A stretch of DNA of 35,665 nt. Source: CAG-103 sp048217285 (GTDB lineage: Bacteria > Bacillota > Clostridia > Oscillospirales > Oscillospiraceae). The stretch covers positions 1-35,665 of the forward strand of contig DBFWVW010000011.1 of assembly GCA_048217285.1 (NCBI GenBank), in the 5' to 3' direction. Within the stretch, counting starts at the first letter, position 1; every line of letters starts with the position of its first letter. Below the pieces are notes generated by a model. The model saw only the letters and a program-made list of their open reading frames with translations, was not told the origin of the DNA and searched no databases. A program made the position numbers and the translations under genes. Below are positions 29,342-35,665 of the stretch, in pieces.

Positions 29342-29378
29342 AAATGCACAGGCGACTCAGTTGAGTCTCTGTGCATTT
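29342..29378 (-). terminator. Strong hairpin at the prophage/chromosome boundary
   Basis: Arms AAATGCACAG (29342-29351) and CTGTGCATTT (29369-29378) enclose an inner GACTCA / TGAGTC stem with a 2-nt turn. On the minus strand it is followed by TTTTTCTTTTT and works as an intrinsic terminator for leftward transcripts; on the plus strand it is followed only by AATAAT. It separates the first prophage gene from the rpmG promoter and lies close to the expected right attachment site, which cannot be fixed without the left end. Confidence 0.65.
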
Positions 29379-29420
29379 AATAATACAGAGGGCGCCTTTT
29401 TTGCCCCGCTGCAAAAAGGC

Positions 29421-29449
29421 TTGACCTTGGACAGAGAGTGTGGTATAGT
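29421..29449 (+). promoter_or_regulatory. Promoter of the rpmG-secE-nusG-rplK-rplA operon
   Basis: TTGACC (29421-29426), 17-nt spacer, TATAGT (29444-29449), a strong sigma-A-type match about 107 nt before rpmG. A hairpin-forming segment (29393-29420, GCCTTTTT... with AAAAAGGC) lies just upstream. Confidence 0.8.
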
Positions 29450-29455
29450 GAATCT

Positions 29456-29545
29456 ACCTGTCAGTCGAGAGGTTCCCTTTTTATGCCCTTTCGGCTCATA
29501 CAGGGAGGCAATCACGTCCCGACAGGGACGAAATCAATAAGGAGG
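29456..29545 (+). other. Untranslated leader of rpmG with short hairpin
   Basis: About 100 bases from the transcription start to rpmG. A hairpin CGTCCC-GACA-GGGACG (29515-29530) ends 10 nt before AGGAGG (29540-29545). Such leaders of ribosomal-protein operons can be regulatory, but no known motif is recognised. Confidence 0.4.
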
Positions 29546-29556
29546 TGCCGAACAAT

Positions 29557-29721
29557 ATGGCTAAAGCTGGATCCCGTGTCAAGGTGACGCTCAGATGCGC
29601 AGAGTGCAAGCAGCGGAACTACAACACCATGAAGAACAAGAAGAACACTACCGAAAAGCTGGAACTGAGTAAGTATTGCCCCTTCTGCCGCAAGCACACC
29701 AAGCACGTTGAAACCAAATAA
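29557..29721 (+). CDS. rpmG: 50S ribosomal protein L33
   Basis: 54 residues, MAKAGSRVKVTLRCAECKQR, then NYNTMKNKKNTTEKLELSKY and CPFCRKHTKHVETK. The Cys pairs CAEC and CPFC bind zinc (C+ form). It is a component of the large ribosomal subunit near the tRNA E site. Start ATG 29557 follows AGGAGGTG. First gene of the chromosomal operon with secE and nusG; the order rpmG-secE-nusG-rplK-rplA is the usual Firmicutes arrangement. Confidence 0.97.
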   Translation: MAKAGSRVKVTLRCAECKQRNYNTMKNKKNTTEKLELSKYCPFCRKHTKHVETK

Positions 29722-29746
29722 GACTTTCGAAAGGACGGAATGATTC

Positions 29747-30013
29747 ATGGCTGATAAGAAACCGGAAAAGAAGAAAATTTCCACAGAGGCCGTCAAGAAA
29801 GTCGATAAAAAACTCCCGTTTTTCAAACGCATCGGCAAATGGTTCCGCGACATGAAGAGCGAGCTCAAAAAAGTCGTGTGGCCGACGCCGAAGCAGACGG
29901 CAAACAACACCGCGGTCTGCCTGGTGGTCATGGTCGTCTCCGCACTGGTTCTGTGGGGCTTCGATTCGCTGGCCGATCAGGGTGTGCAGCTTCTGCTGAA
30001 GCTGGGTGGATAA
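29747..30013 (+). CDS. secE: Preprotein translocase subunit SecE
   Basis: 88 residues. A basic N-terminus is followed by the conserved amphipathic helix (KWFRDMKSELKKVVWPTPKQ) and a single transmembrane helix (AVCLVVMVVSALVLWGFDSL). This is the short, single-span SecE of Gram-positive bacteria, which clamps SecY in the membrane. Start ATG 29747. Located between rpmG and nusG, with only one base between its stop and the nusG start. Confidence 0.96.
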   Translation: MADKKPEKKKISTEAVKKVDKKLPFFKRIGKWFRDMKSELKKVVWPTPKQTANNTAVCLVVMVVSALVLWGFDSLADQGVQLLLKLGG

Positions 30014-30014
30014 C

Positions 30015-30539
30015 ATGTCTGAACTTGCAAAATGGTATGTTGTCCATACCTACTCCGGCTACGAAAACAGCGTGGCCGCGAATATCCTCAAGGCTGCGGA
30101 AAACCGCAAAATGCAGGATCTGATTCAGGAAGTCAACATCCCGATGGAGACGGTCAAGGAGATCACCGATTCCGGTGAAAAGACCGTCGAGCGCAAGGTC
30201 TTTCCGGGCTACGTGCTCGTGAAGATGGTGCTGACCGATGAGAGCTGGCATCTCGTGCACAACGTGCGCGGCGCTGCGGGCTTCGTCGGCTCCGACGGGA
30301 AGGCGATCCCCCTGACAGAACAGGAAATCTACGACCTCGGCGTCGAGCACCATGAAGTGGTGGTCGGCTATGAGCTCGGCGACTCCGTCAAGATTACCGA
30401 CGGCCCGCTCGAGGGCTTCATCGGCACGGTGGACGAGCTTGAGCCCGAGAAGGACCGTGTCCGCGTCGTCGTTTCCATGTTCGGCAGAGAGACGCCCGTC
30501 GACCTCGAACTCGATCAGGTCGAAGCGATCAAGGATTAA
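30015..30539 (+). CDS. nusG: Transcription termination/antitermination factor NusG
   Basis: 174 residues from ATG 30015-30017 (an in-frame GTG three codons upstream overlaps secE and is not needed). NGN domain: KWYVVHTYSGYENSVAANIL with FPGYVLVKMVLTDESWHLVH and VRGAAGFVGSDGKAIPLTEQ; KOW domain: GDSVKITDGPLEGFIGTVDE. NusG travels with RNA polymerase and couples to ribosome and Rho. It stands in its standard position before rplK. Confidence 0.97.
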   Translation: MSELAKWYVVHTYSGYENSVAANILKAAENRKMQDLIQEVNIPMETVKEITDSGEKTVERKVFPGYVLVKMVLTDESWHLVHNVRGAAGFVGSDGKAIPLTEQEIYDLGVEHHEVVVGYELGDSVKITDGPLEGFIGTVDELEPEKDRVRVVVSMFGRETPVDLELDQVEAIKD

Positions 30540-30566
30540 AATCTTACAAGAAAGAGGTGCTTTCAA

Positions 30567-30992
30567 GTGGCACAGAAAATAGTTGGATACGTCAGATTCC
30601 AGGTTCCCGCCGGCAAGGCAACGCCGGCTCCCCCGGTCGGCCCCGCGCTCGGCCAGTATGGCATCAACATCGGCCAGTTCACCAAGGACTTCAACGAGCG
30701 CACCAAGGGCGACATGGGCATGATGATCCCGGTCGTCATCACCGTGTACGCCGACCGCAGCTTCTCGTTCATTACCAAGACGCCCCCGGCAGCCCTGCTC
30801 ATCAAGAAGGCCTGCGGCATCGAGCATGCTTCCGGCGTGCCCCAGAGAGACAAGGTCGCGACCATCAGCAAGGAAGACCTGCGCAAGATCGCAGAGCAGA
30901 AGATGCCCGATCTCAACTGCTCCAGCATTGAGTCTGCTATGAGCATGATCGCTGGCACCTGCCGCAGCATGGGCGTTCTGGTCGGCGAATAA
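30567..30992 (+). CDS. rplK: 50S ribosomal protein L11
   Basis: 141 residues starting at GTG 30567-30569, behind AGAAAGAGGTG. The N-terminus VGYVRFQVPAGKATPAPPVG and PALGQYGINIGQFTKDFNER are invariant features; the C-terminal RNA-binding domain contains KIAEQKMPDLNCSSIESAMS and ends GTCRSMGVLVGE. It forms the GTPase-associated centre of the large subunit. Next gene is rplA. Confidence 0.97.
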   Translation: MAQKIVGYVRFQVPAGKATPAPPVGPALGQYGINIGQFTKDFNERTKGDMGMMIPVVITVYADRSFSFITKTPPAALLIKKACGIEHASGVPQRDKVATISKEDLRKIAEQKMPDLNCSSIESAMSMIAGTCRSMGVLVGE

Positions 30993-31065
30993 GCCGTCAG
31001 ATTCCGCTCCCTGATCGTGGGAGGATCATCCATCCGACGAACCACTTTATTAGGAGGAAACTGAA

Positions 31066-31752
31066 TTGTTCAGAGGTAAAAATTACAAAGAGAGCGCTAA
31101 GCTCATTGATAAGCAGGCTCAGTACGAGCCGCAGGAAGCCTTCGAGCTCATCACCAAGACCGCCAAGGCCAAGTTCGACGAGACCGTCGAGCTGCACGTG
31201 AAGCTGGGCGTTGACTCCCGTCACGCCGATCAGCAGGTCCGCGGCGCTATCGTCCTGCCCCACGGCACCGGCAAAGTCACCCGCGTGCTCGTCTTCTGCA
31301 AGGAAGAGCAGGTTCAGGAAGCGCTCGACGCAGGCGCCGATTACGCCGGCGGCCAGGATCTCGTCGCGAAGATCCAGGGCGAGAACTGGTTCGAGTTCGA
31401 CACCGTCATCGCGTCTCCCAACATGATGGGCGTTGTTGGCCGTCTCGGCAAAGTGCTCGGCCCCAAGGGCCTGATGCCGTCCCCGAAGGCCGGCACCGTC
31501 ACGCCGAACATTGTCAACGCCATCAAGGAAGCCAAAGCCGGTAAGATCGAGTACCGTCTCGACAAGACCAACATCATCCACTGCCCGATCGGCAAGGTCA
31601 GCTTTGGCCCCGAGAAGCTCACCGAGAACTACAACGCGCTCATCGGCGCGATCATCAAGGCCAAGCCGGCCGCCGCGAAGGGCCAGTACATCAAGTCCTG
31701 CGTCACGGCGTCCACCATGGGCCCCGGCATCAAGATCGTCACGAAGATCTGA
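31066..31752 (+). CDS. rplA: 50S ribosomal protein L1
   Basis: 228 residues starting at TTG 31066-31068, preceded by TTAGGAGG. Typical segments: FDETVELHVKLGVDSRHADQ, IVLPHGTGKVTRVLVFCKEE and VVGRLGKVLGPKGLMPSPKA. It is part of the L1 stalk and can repress its own mRNA. A terminator follows at once, so the gene ends this transcript; rplJ and rplL are not next to it. Confidence 0.97.
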   Translation: MFRGKNYKESAKLIDKQAQYEPQEAFELITKTAKAKFDETVELHVKLGVDSRHADQQVRGAIVLPHGTGKVTRVLVFCKEEQVQEALDAGADYAGGQDLVAKIQGENWFEFDTVIASPNMMGVVGRLGKVLGPKGLMPSPKAGTVTPNIVNAIKEAKAGKIEYRLDKTNIIHCPIGKVSFGPEKLTENYNALIGAIIKAKPAAAKGQYIKSCVTASTMGPGIKIVTKI

Positions 31753-31765
31753 TCGCCTGACAGCA

Positions 31766-31795
31766 AAACACCCCGCCGGCGGCGGGGTGTTTTTT
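31766..31795 (+). terminator. Intrinsic terminator after rplA
   Basis: A GC-rich stem AACACCCCGCC / GGCGGGGTGTT with loop GGC... followed by T7. The strongest terminator in the window; closes the rpmG-rplA operon. Confidence 0.93.
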
Positions 31796-31807
31796 CGTCC
31801 GCGGCCT

Positions 31808-31836
31808 TTGCAGCCGCGGGCGGGACGTGGTATAAT
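31808..31836 (+). promoter_or_regulatory. Promoter upstream of the LOG gene
   Basis: TTGCAG (31808-31813), 17-nt spacer ending TGG, TATAAT (31831-31836), a perfect -10 box. It would start transcription near 31843, giving a leader of about 175 nt before the LOG-family start at 32019, containing the remnant described at 31853-31996. Confidence 0.75.
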
Positions 31837-31852
31837 ACATCGACAAGGATAT

Positions 31853-31996
31853 CGGAGGCGTGCGCTCTGCTGGTCATCGACATCCGGCAGGAGGACTTCA
31901 TGGACATGAACGGGCAAAACATGGACGGGCCGCGCGCCGGCGCGGTGTTATCACGTTTCAGGGCAGCGGCAAAGTCACCTATGATAAGGTGCTGTG
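31853..31996 (+). pseudogene. Possible decayed isochorismatase-type fragment
   Basis: The leader of the LOG gene contains a short open segment reading ALLVIDIRQEDFMDMNG, like the N-terminus of isochorismatase/cysteine hydrolases (LLVIDxQxDF). The frame continues without family features; another frame at the end reads ITFQGSGKVTYDKVL before a stop. No good start exists. It looks like the remnants of a gene, possibly a deletion joining two ends. The evidence is short and tentative. Confidence 0.35.
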
Positions 31997-32018
31997 AGCA
32001 CGGGGAGGTAAGCAGGTT

Positions 32019-32555
32019 ATGAACATTACGGTCTATCTAGGAGCGAACGCGGGCAACGATCCGGCACTGCGCGACGCGGTGTGCGCGCTTGGCCGCTGGA
32101 TCGGCGAGAGCGGCAACGCGCTCGTCTACGGCGGGTCGAAAAACGGCCTCATGGGTGCGCTCGCTGAGAGCGTGCTCGCTGCGGGCGGCGAAGCGACGGG
32201 CGTCGAGCCGCAGATTTTCGTCGATCAGGGCTTTTTGTACGACGGGCTGACCGAGCTCATCGTGACGCGCGATTTCCCGGAGCGCAAGGCGAAGATGCTG
32301 GAACTGGGCGATGCGTTCATCGCCTTTCCGGGCGGCACGGGCACGCTCGAGGAGATCGCGGAGGTGATGTCTCGCGTCGCGCTCGGGCAGCTGGACGCGC
32401 CGTGCATCCTCTACAACCTCAACGGCTACTATGACGGCCTGCGCGCGCTGCTGGCGCATATGATCGAGCTGGGTCTGTCCAGCGAGGCGCGACAGCGGGG
32501 TATCTGTTTTGCCGACGACCTCGAGCAGATCCGGCAAATGCTCGACCCGGCGTGA
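32019..32555 (+). CDS. LOG-family phosphoribohydrolase (TIGR00730-type)
   Basis: 178 residues, start ATG 32019 after GGGGAGG. The Rossmann-like fold shows ALVYGGSKNGLMGALAESVL and the signature FIAFPGGTGTLEEIAEVMSR (PGGxGTxxE), which binds the nucleotide 5'-monophosphate. The FxxRK-type FPERKAKML precedes it. Family members cleave the N-glycosidic bond of AMP or cytokinin nucleotides; they were earlier called lysine decarboxylases in error. It has its own promoter at 31808-31836. Confidence 0.9.
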   Translation: MNITVYLGANAGNDPALRDAVCALGRWIGESGNALVYGGSKNGLMGALAESVLAAGGEATGVEPQIFVDQGFLYDGLTELIVTRDFPERKAKMLELGDAFIAFPGGTGTLEEIAEVMSRVALGQLDAPCILYNLNGYYDGLRALLAHMIELGLSSEARQRGICFADDLEQIRQMLDPA

Positions 32556-32664
32556 GCCGGGGAGGGGGCAAACGCGTGATTTCAGTTTTTTTCAGGGCGC
32601 GGCCTTCTGCACGGGTGTATCATGAGTGGGAGGCAAAATAAACAACGCTTGTGAGGGAACGCTT

Positions 32665-32997
32665 ATGAAATGGTTCAACGTGTATGGGGCAGTCCTGATC
32701 GCGGTCATTCTGGTGCCGAATGTGCGCTTCGCGGTCAAGTGCAGGGACGGATTCGCGAATCGCTGGCACAACAGGGCGGTCGCGTGCATCGAGCAGATCG
32801 GGCGCTTCGGCTGGTGGTCGGACGCGGCGTTCACCGCGTATCTGGCTGTGGACGCGGCGCTGGCGGCGACCTACTGCGGCATCTGGGCGGTCTGCTTTCG
32901 CAGGATCAGCGTGTTTCGCGCGCTGGCGCTGTCGATCATCCCGTCGGTGCTGTTCGCGCCGAGCCATGTCCTCCTTTCGTATCTGAACGCAAAGTGA
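32665..32997 (+). CDS. Small membrane protein, unknown function
   Basis: 110 residues from ATG 32665-32667, with GTGAGGG upstream. Three hydrophobic segments: WFNVYGAVLIAVILVPNVRF, the middle FTAYLAVDAALAATYCGIWA, and ALALSIIPSVLFAPSHVLLS. No family recognised. The 109 bases before it (32556-32664) have an A-rich part and no clear promoter. Confidence 0.75.
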   Translation: MKWFNVYGAVLIAVILVPNVRFAVKCRDGFANRWHNRAVACIEQIGRFGWWSDAAFTAYLAVDAALAATYCGIWAVCFRRISVFRALALSIIPSVLFAPSHVLLSYLNAK

Positions 32998-33002
32998 GAG
33001 GC

Positions 33003-33034
33003 GCCCGGCCTGCGGAAGCTTCCGCGGGCCGGGC
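33003..33034 (+). terminator. Hairpin terminator between convergent genes
   Basis: GCCCGGCC with GGGCCGGGC outer arms and a palindromic GCGGAAGCTTCCGC inner stem. Followed on the plus strand by ACTTTGTTTTC. It stands between the membrane-protein gene (plus) and the EamA gene (minus), so it may serve both. Confidence 0.7.
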
Positions 33035-33052
33035 ACTTTGTTTTCAGACGGG

Positions 33053-33946
33053 TTACGCACGTTTGTGCGTGAACTCGTTTGCGATGGCAAAGCCGAGAAA
33101 CAGCACGATGCCGACGATCTGGATCGGGGCGAGCGGCTCACCGAGCAGCAGCACCGACACAAGCACGGACACAATGGGGTCAATATAGCTCAGCAGGGCT
33201 GCTTCCTGCCCCGGCAGCGCCCGGATGGCAGAGAAATACATACAGTACGTCAGGCCCGTGTGCACGAGGCCGACGATGAGCAGATTCACCCACCCGGCCG
33301 TGGACAGCACGCCCGGGTGAAAGCCCGACGTGAGCGCGACATACGGCGCGAGCACCAGAATGGCTGCGAGAAACTGCACGAACGTGCGCTCGAGCGCCGA
33401 AATGCCGGAAATGTACTTGTTGAGCAAAATGACCGTCGCGTAAAACACCGCGGCGCTCACGCCGAAGAGGATGCCGCAGACATCCGACCCACCGCCCTGC
33501 AGGCCGCCGGAGCCGATGATGAGCGCGACGCCGAGCGTGGATAGGAGAAAGCAGACGAGCTGTGTGCGCGTCATCCGCTCGTGAAACAGCAGCGGGCACA
33601 GCGCCGTGACGATCACGGGCGCGAGATAGTAGCTGAGCGTGGCCAATGATATGGTCGTGTACTTGTACGCCTCGAACAGCAGCATCCAGTTGATGCCCAT
33701 AGCCGCGCCCGAGGCCAACAGCAGCCAGAGCGACTGCTTGATCTCGGCCAGGCGCGGCCGCTGGTGCGTGACGAGAAAATACAGCAGCAGAAACACGGCC
33801 GCGAGCCCCGCGCGGCAGAGCGCGAGCTCGGCCGAGGTAATCTCAATCCGGCGCACGAACAGGCCGATCGTGCCAAACACGGTCATGGACACGATCAGGC
33901 CCAGCCGCGCACGGCCGGTGGTGGAAGGGGTGGATGTCGTTTTCAT
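33053..33946 (-). CDS. EamA family (DMT superfamily) transporter
   Basis: 297 residues, ten predicted transmembrane segments in two EamA repeats: LGLIVSMTVFGTIGLFVRRI, the repeat end LVCFLLSTLGVALIIGSGGL, then ILFGVSAAVFYATVILLNKY and ALLSYIDPIVSVLVSVLLLG with the family-typical P-I-x-S/A-x-L near the end. A drug/metabolite exporter; the substrate is not predictable. Binding site GGAGG lies 5 nt before the start. Its promoter faces that of the acetyltransferase gene. Confidence 0.92.
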   Translation of the reverse strand: MKTTSTPSTTGRARLGLIVSMTVFGTIGLFVRRIEITSAELALCRAGLAAVFLLLYFLVTHQRPRLAEIKQSLWLLLASGAAMGINWMLLFEAYKYTTISLATLSYYLAPVIVTALCPLLFHERMTRTQLVCFLLSTLGVALIIGSGGLQGGGSDVCGILFGVSAAVFYATVILLNKYISGISALERTFVQFLAAILVLAPYVALTSGFHPGVLSTAGWVNLLIVGLVHTGLTYCMYFSAIRALPGQEAALLSYIDPIVSVLVSVLLLGEPLAPIQIVGIVLFLGFAIANEFTHKRA

Positions 33947-33976
33947 ATGCGCCTCCGTGGGAAGAAGCTGAGGTAT

Positions 33977-34005
33977 AGTTTAGCCGATTTGCCTGCGCGC
34001 GTCAA
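33977..34005 (-). promoter_or_regulatory. Promoter of the EamA transporter gene
   Basis: On the minus strand TTGACG (34005-34000), 17-nt spacer, TAAACT (33982-33977). Transcription would start about 25 nt before the gene start. Confidence 0.7.
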
Positions 34006-34032
34006 TGCCCCCTGCGCCGTGCCTTGTGGGGC

Positions 34033-34060
34033 TTGACGTAGGGCGCAGATGCGGTAAAAT
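34033..34060 (+). promoter_or_regulatory. Promoter of the GNAT gene
   Basis: TTGACG (34033-34038), 16-nt spacer, TAAAAT (34055-34060). The start of transcription would be about 25 nt before the gene start. It is divergent from the EamA promoter, with 27 nt between the two -35 boxes. Confidence 0.7.
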
Positions 34061-34091
34061 AATGGCATCGAGACACTGGGAGGGCACACGC

Positions 34092-34568
34092 ATGGAGCTC
34101 AAGCTGGGCTATGACACACCGGAGACGGTGCGGGAACTGTTTACGGAATACACGCATATGCTCGTCGAGAACGACCCGTATTTTCAGATCTACCTTGACC
34201 TGCAGAATTACGACGCCGAGGTCGCCGACCTGACGAAAAAGTACGGCCTGCCCGACGGGCGGCTCTATGTCGCGTGGTGCGATGGGCAGCCGGCCGGGTG
34301 CATCGCCCTGCGCAGGCTGGATGCCGCCGCGTGCGAGCTCAAGCGGCTGTACGTGCGCCCCGCGTTTCGCGGTCGGGGCATTGCCGGGGAGATGATGCAG
34401 CGCATCCTCGCGGACGCGCGCGCCATCGGCTACACGGCCATGCTGCTCGACACGCTGCCGTTTCTCACGAGTGCGATCCGGATGTACCGCGCGCTGGGCT
34501 TTTATGACATCCCACCCTATAACAACAGCCCGCTGGACACGACGATCTTCCTGCGGCTGGACCTGTGA
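34092..34568 (+). CDS. GNAT family N-acetyltransferase
   Basis: 158 residues from ATG 34092-34094 after GGGAGGG. Acetyl-CoA-binding motif A is RLYVRPAFRGRGIAGEMMQR (R-x-x-G-x-G/A), preceded by the GQPAGCIALRRLD strand and followed by GYTAMLLDTLPFLTSAIRMY and RALGFYDIPPYNNS, the usual C-terminal GNAT block. Transfers an acetyl group from acetyl-CoA to an unknown amine. Confidence 0.92.
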   Translation: MELKLGYDTPETVRELFTEYTHMLVENDPYFQIYLDLQNYDAEVADLTKKYGLPDGRLYVAWCDGQPAGCIALRRLDAAACELKRLYVRPAFRGRGIAGEMMQRILADARAIGYTAMLLDTLPFLTSAIRMYRALGFYDIPPYNNSPLDTTIFLRLDL

Positions 34569-34656
34569 CTTTACGCAAATTTGACGTACCTGCCGCTTGC
34601 CCGGCGGCGGGATGCGTGGTAAGCTGTTGTCAGAAGCAACGAGAAGGAGAACGGAT

Positions 34657-35451
34657 ATGGAAATGATCGATTTCAACGCGAAAAAAGGCTTTCTGTGCGA
34701 CATGGACGGCGTCATCTATCACGGCAACCACATCCTGCCCGGCGCGGCGGAGTTTATCCACTGGCTGCAGGATATGCACAAGGAATACCTGTTTTTGACC
34801 AACAACAGCGGCATGACCCCGCGCGAGCTGCACCAGAAGCTCGGGCGCATGGGGCTCGACGTGCCGGAGGAGCATTTTTACACCAGCGCCCTGGCCACGG
34901 CGGCCTTTCTGGCCGATCAGGCGCCCGGCTGCTCGGTGTATGCGCTCGGCGAGGCGGGGCTGCTCAATGCGCTCTATGACCGCGGCATCACCATGAACGA
35001 CGTCAATCCGGACTACGTCGTGATCGGTGAGGCGCGGGCTTACTCGCTCGACACGCTCACTAAGGCGACGAATCTCGTGCTCGCGGGCGCGAAGCTCATC
35101 GGCGCGAACTCCGACACCTGTGGTCCGACGGACGAGGGCATCGCTCCCGCGTGCCGCGCGCTCATCGCCCCGGTCGAGATCGCCACCGGCAAGCAGGCGT
35201 ATTTCTGCGGCAAGCCGAACCCGCTCATGATGCGCACCGGACTGCGCATCCTTGGCTGCCACTCGGGCGAGGCCGTGATGATCGGCGACCGCATGGACAC
35301 CGACGTCATCTCCGGCATGGAGAGCGGTATGTCCACCGTGCTCGTGTTCAGCGGCGTGTCCACGCGCGCGACATTGGACGAATTTGCCTACCGGCCGAGT
35401 GCAGTGCTCGACGGTGTGGGCGATATTCCGCGGTTGGCACAGCAGGGGTGA
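34657..35451 (+). CDS. HAD-superfamily IIA phosphatase, NagD-like
   Basis: 264 residues from ATG 34657-34659 behind AGAAGGAGA. Motif I CDMDGVIYHGN (D-x-D), motif II FLTNNSGMTPRELHQK, motif III Lys in YFCGKPNPLMMRTGL, motif IV AVMIGDRMDTDVISGMESGM. The cap is of the C2 type (middle part), as in NagD, AraL and p-nitrophenylphosphatases that dephosphorylate sugar phosphates or nucleotides. No helpful neighbour is in the window. Confidence 0.93.
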   Translation: MEMIDFNAKKGFLCDMDGVIYHGNHILPGAAEFIHWLQDMHKEYLFLTNNSGMTPRELHQKLGRMGLDVPEEHFYTSALATAAFLADQAPGCSVYALGEAGLLNALYDRGITMNDVNPDYVVIGEARAYSLDTLTKATNLVLAGAKLIGANSDTCGPTDEGIAPACRALIAPVEIATGKQAYFCGKPNPLMMRTGLRILGCHSGEAVMIGDRMDTDVISGMESGMSTVLVFSGVSTRATLDEFAYRPSAVLDGVGDIPRLAQQG

Positions 35452-35665
35452 AGGTGCTGCGGCAAAATCGCTTTCACGCCCGGGGCCGTTTCGGCCCCGG
35501 GCGCTGCTTAAAAAGAGAACGCGCCCGCGCGGTGTCGCGCAGGCGCTGCAGAGCAAGCAAAAGTTTTTTGTGTGTGTGGGGTAAAGTTGTAAATAACCGG
35601 TAAACAACCTTATGAGGAAAGCAAGCTCTGTCTTGCGGAAAATGATCTCATTTCCGTTCTGCCGT
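35452..35665 (+). other. Intergenic region after the HAD gene
   Basis: No gene is seen. Two hairpins follow each other: GCCCGGGGCC / GGCCCCGGGC (35478-35502, loop GTTTC), and a GCGCC-type stem around 35521-35547 followed by AAAAGTTTTTTG. Either could end the upstream transcript. The last 60 bases contain a short GGAAAATGATC-CATTTCC-type partial inverted repeat at the window edge. Confidence 0.55.

Noticed and set aside
29312..29420. A sigma-A promoter for the early operon on the minus strand
   Set aside because: TTGCAG and TATTAT exist but are 23 nt apart, and other pairs lack a -35 box. I could not support a promoter.
29300..29420. Exact attR core
   Set aside because: The left prophage end is outside the window, so no direct repeat can be compared.
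1..35665. CRISPR arrays, tRNA and rRNA genes
   Set aside because: No regularly spaced long repeats, no tRNA-like TTCGA arms with acceptor pairing and no rRNA segments were seen. The 10-bp late-promoter array is contiguous and has no spacers.

Overview
The window is the right-hand part of a large, GC-rich prophage (positions 1 to about 29,340, all genes on the minus strand) followed by ordinary chromosomal genes on the plus strand (29,400 to the end). The chromosomal block rpmG-secE-nusG-rplK-rplA, strong AGGAGG-type ribosome binding sites, frequent GTG/TTG starts, high GC, and prophage families such as RecU, a SleB-type hydrolase and a DUF1492-like regulator point to a high-GC anaerobic member of the Clostridia (Oscillospirales-like gut bacterium). 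Genus and species cannot be read from the sequence.

The prophage is read leftwards. The early/middle region (29,311 to 12,651) starts with an IS30-type HTH protein and a block of unrecognised small proteins. It continues with a DEDDh exonuclease, a membrane-anchored SleB hydrolase, a DNA methyltransferase broken at a G11 tract, a Gam/Gp157-like protein, an ERF annealing protein, SSB, a replication initiator and a DnaC-like loader. Then come a DUF4406 protein, RecU, an MT-A70 methyltransferase containing a G9 tract, several small phage proteins, a SprT-like metallopeptidase, a MazG-like pyrophosphohydrolase, a ParB-methyltransferase fusion and a DUF1492-like sigma-region-4 regulator. Many genes overlap by ATGA or TAATG junctions, so this is one translationally coupled operon.

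At about 12,600 a sigma-A-type promoter is preceded by four contiguous 10-bp direct repeats, with a fifth copy in the promoter spacer; the array lies in the 3' end of the DUF1492-like gene. An intrinsic terminator sits in the leader just downstream. This looks like the late control point. The late operon (12,450 to 1) encodes a Z-like minor protein, TerS, TerL, a connector, portal, ClpP-like protease with a nested scaffold, decoration protein, major capsid protein, connectors, tail sheath, tail tube, a tail chaperone with a -1 frameshift, and the start of the tape measure. The head is lambda-like and the tail P2-like and contractile, so the particle is a myovirus. Baseplate, fibres, lysis genes, repressor and integrase must lie left of the window.

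The chromosomal part has a clear promoter for rpmG-secE-nusG-rplK-rplA and a strong terminator after rplA, so rplJ-rplL do not follow. After that come a LOG-family phosphoribohydrolase, a small membrane protein, a divergent EamA transporter / GNAT acetyltransferase pair with facing promoters, and a NagD-like HAD phosphatase.

Most notable: homopolymer G tracts in two prophage methyltransferase genes, one currently out of frame (candidate phase variation); the helically phased repeat array at the late promoter with a leader terminator; and a canonical slippery heptamer giving a tail-chaperone fusion.
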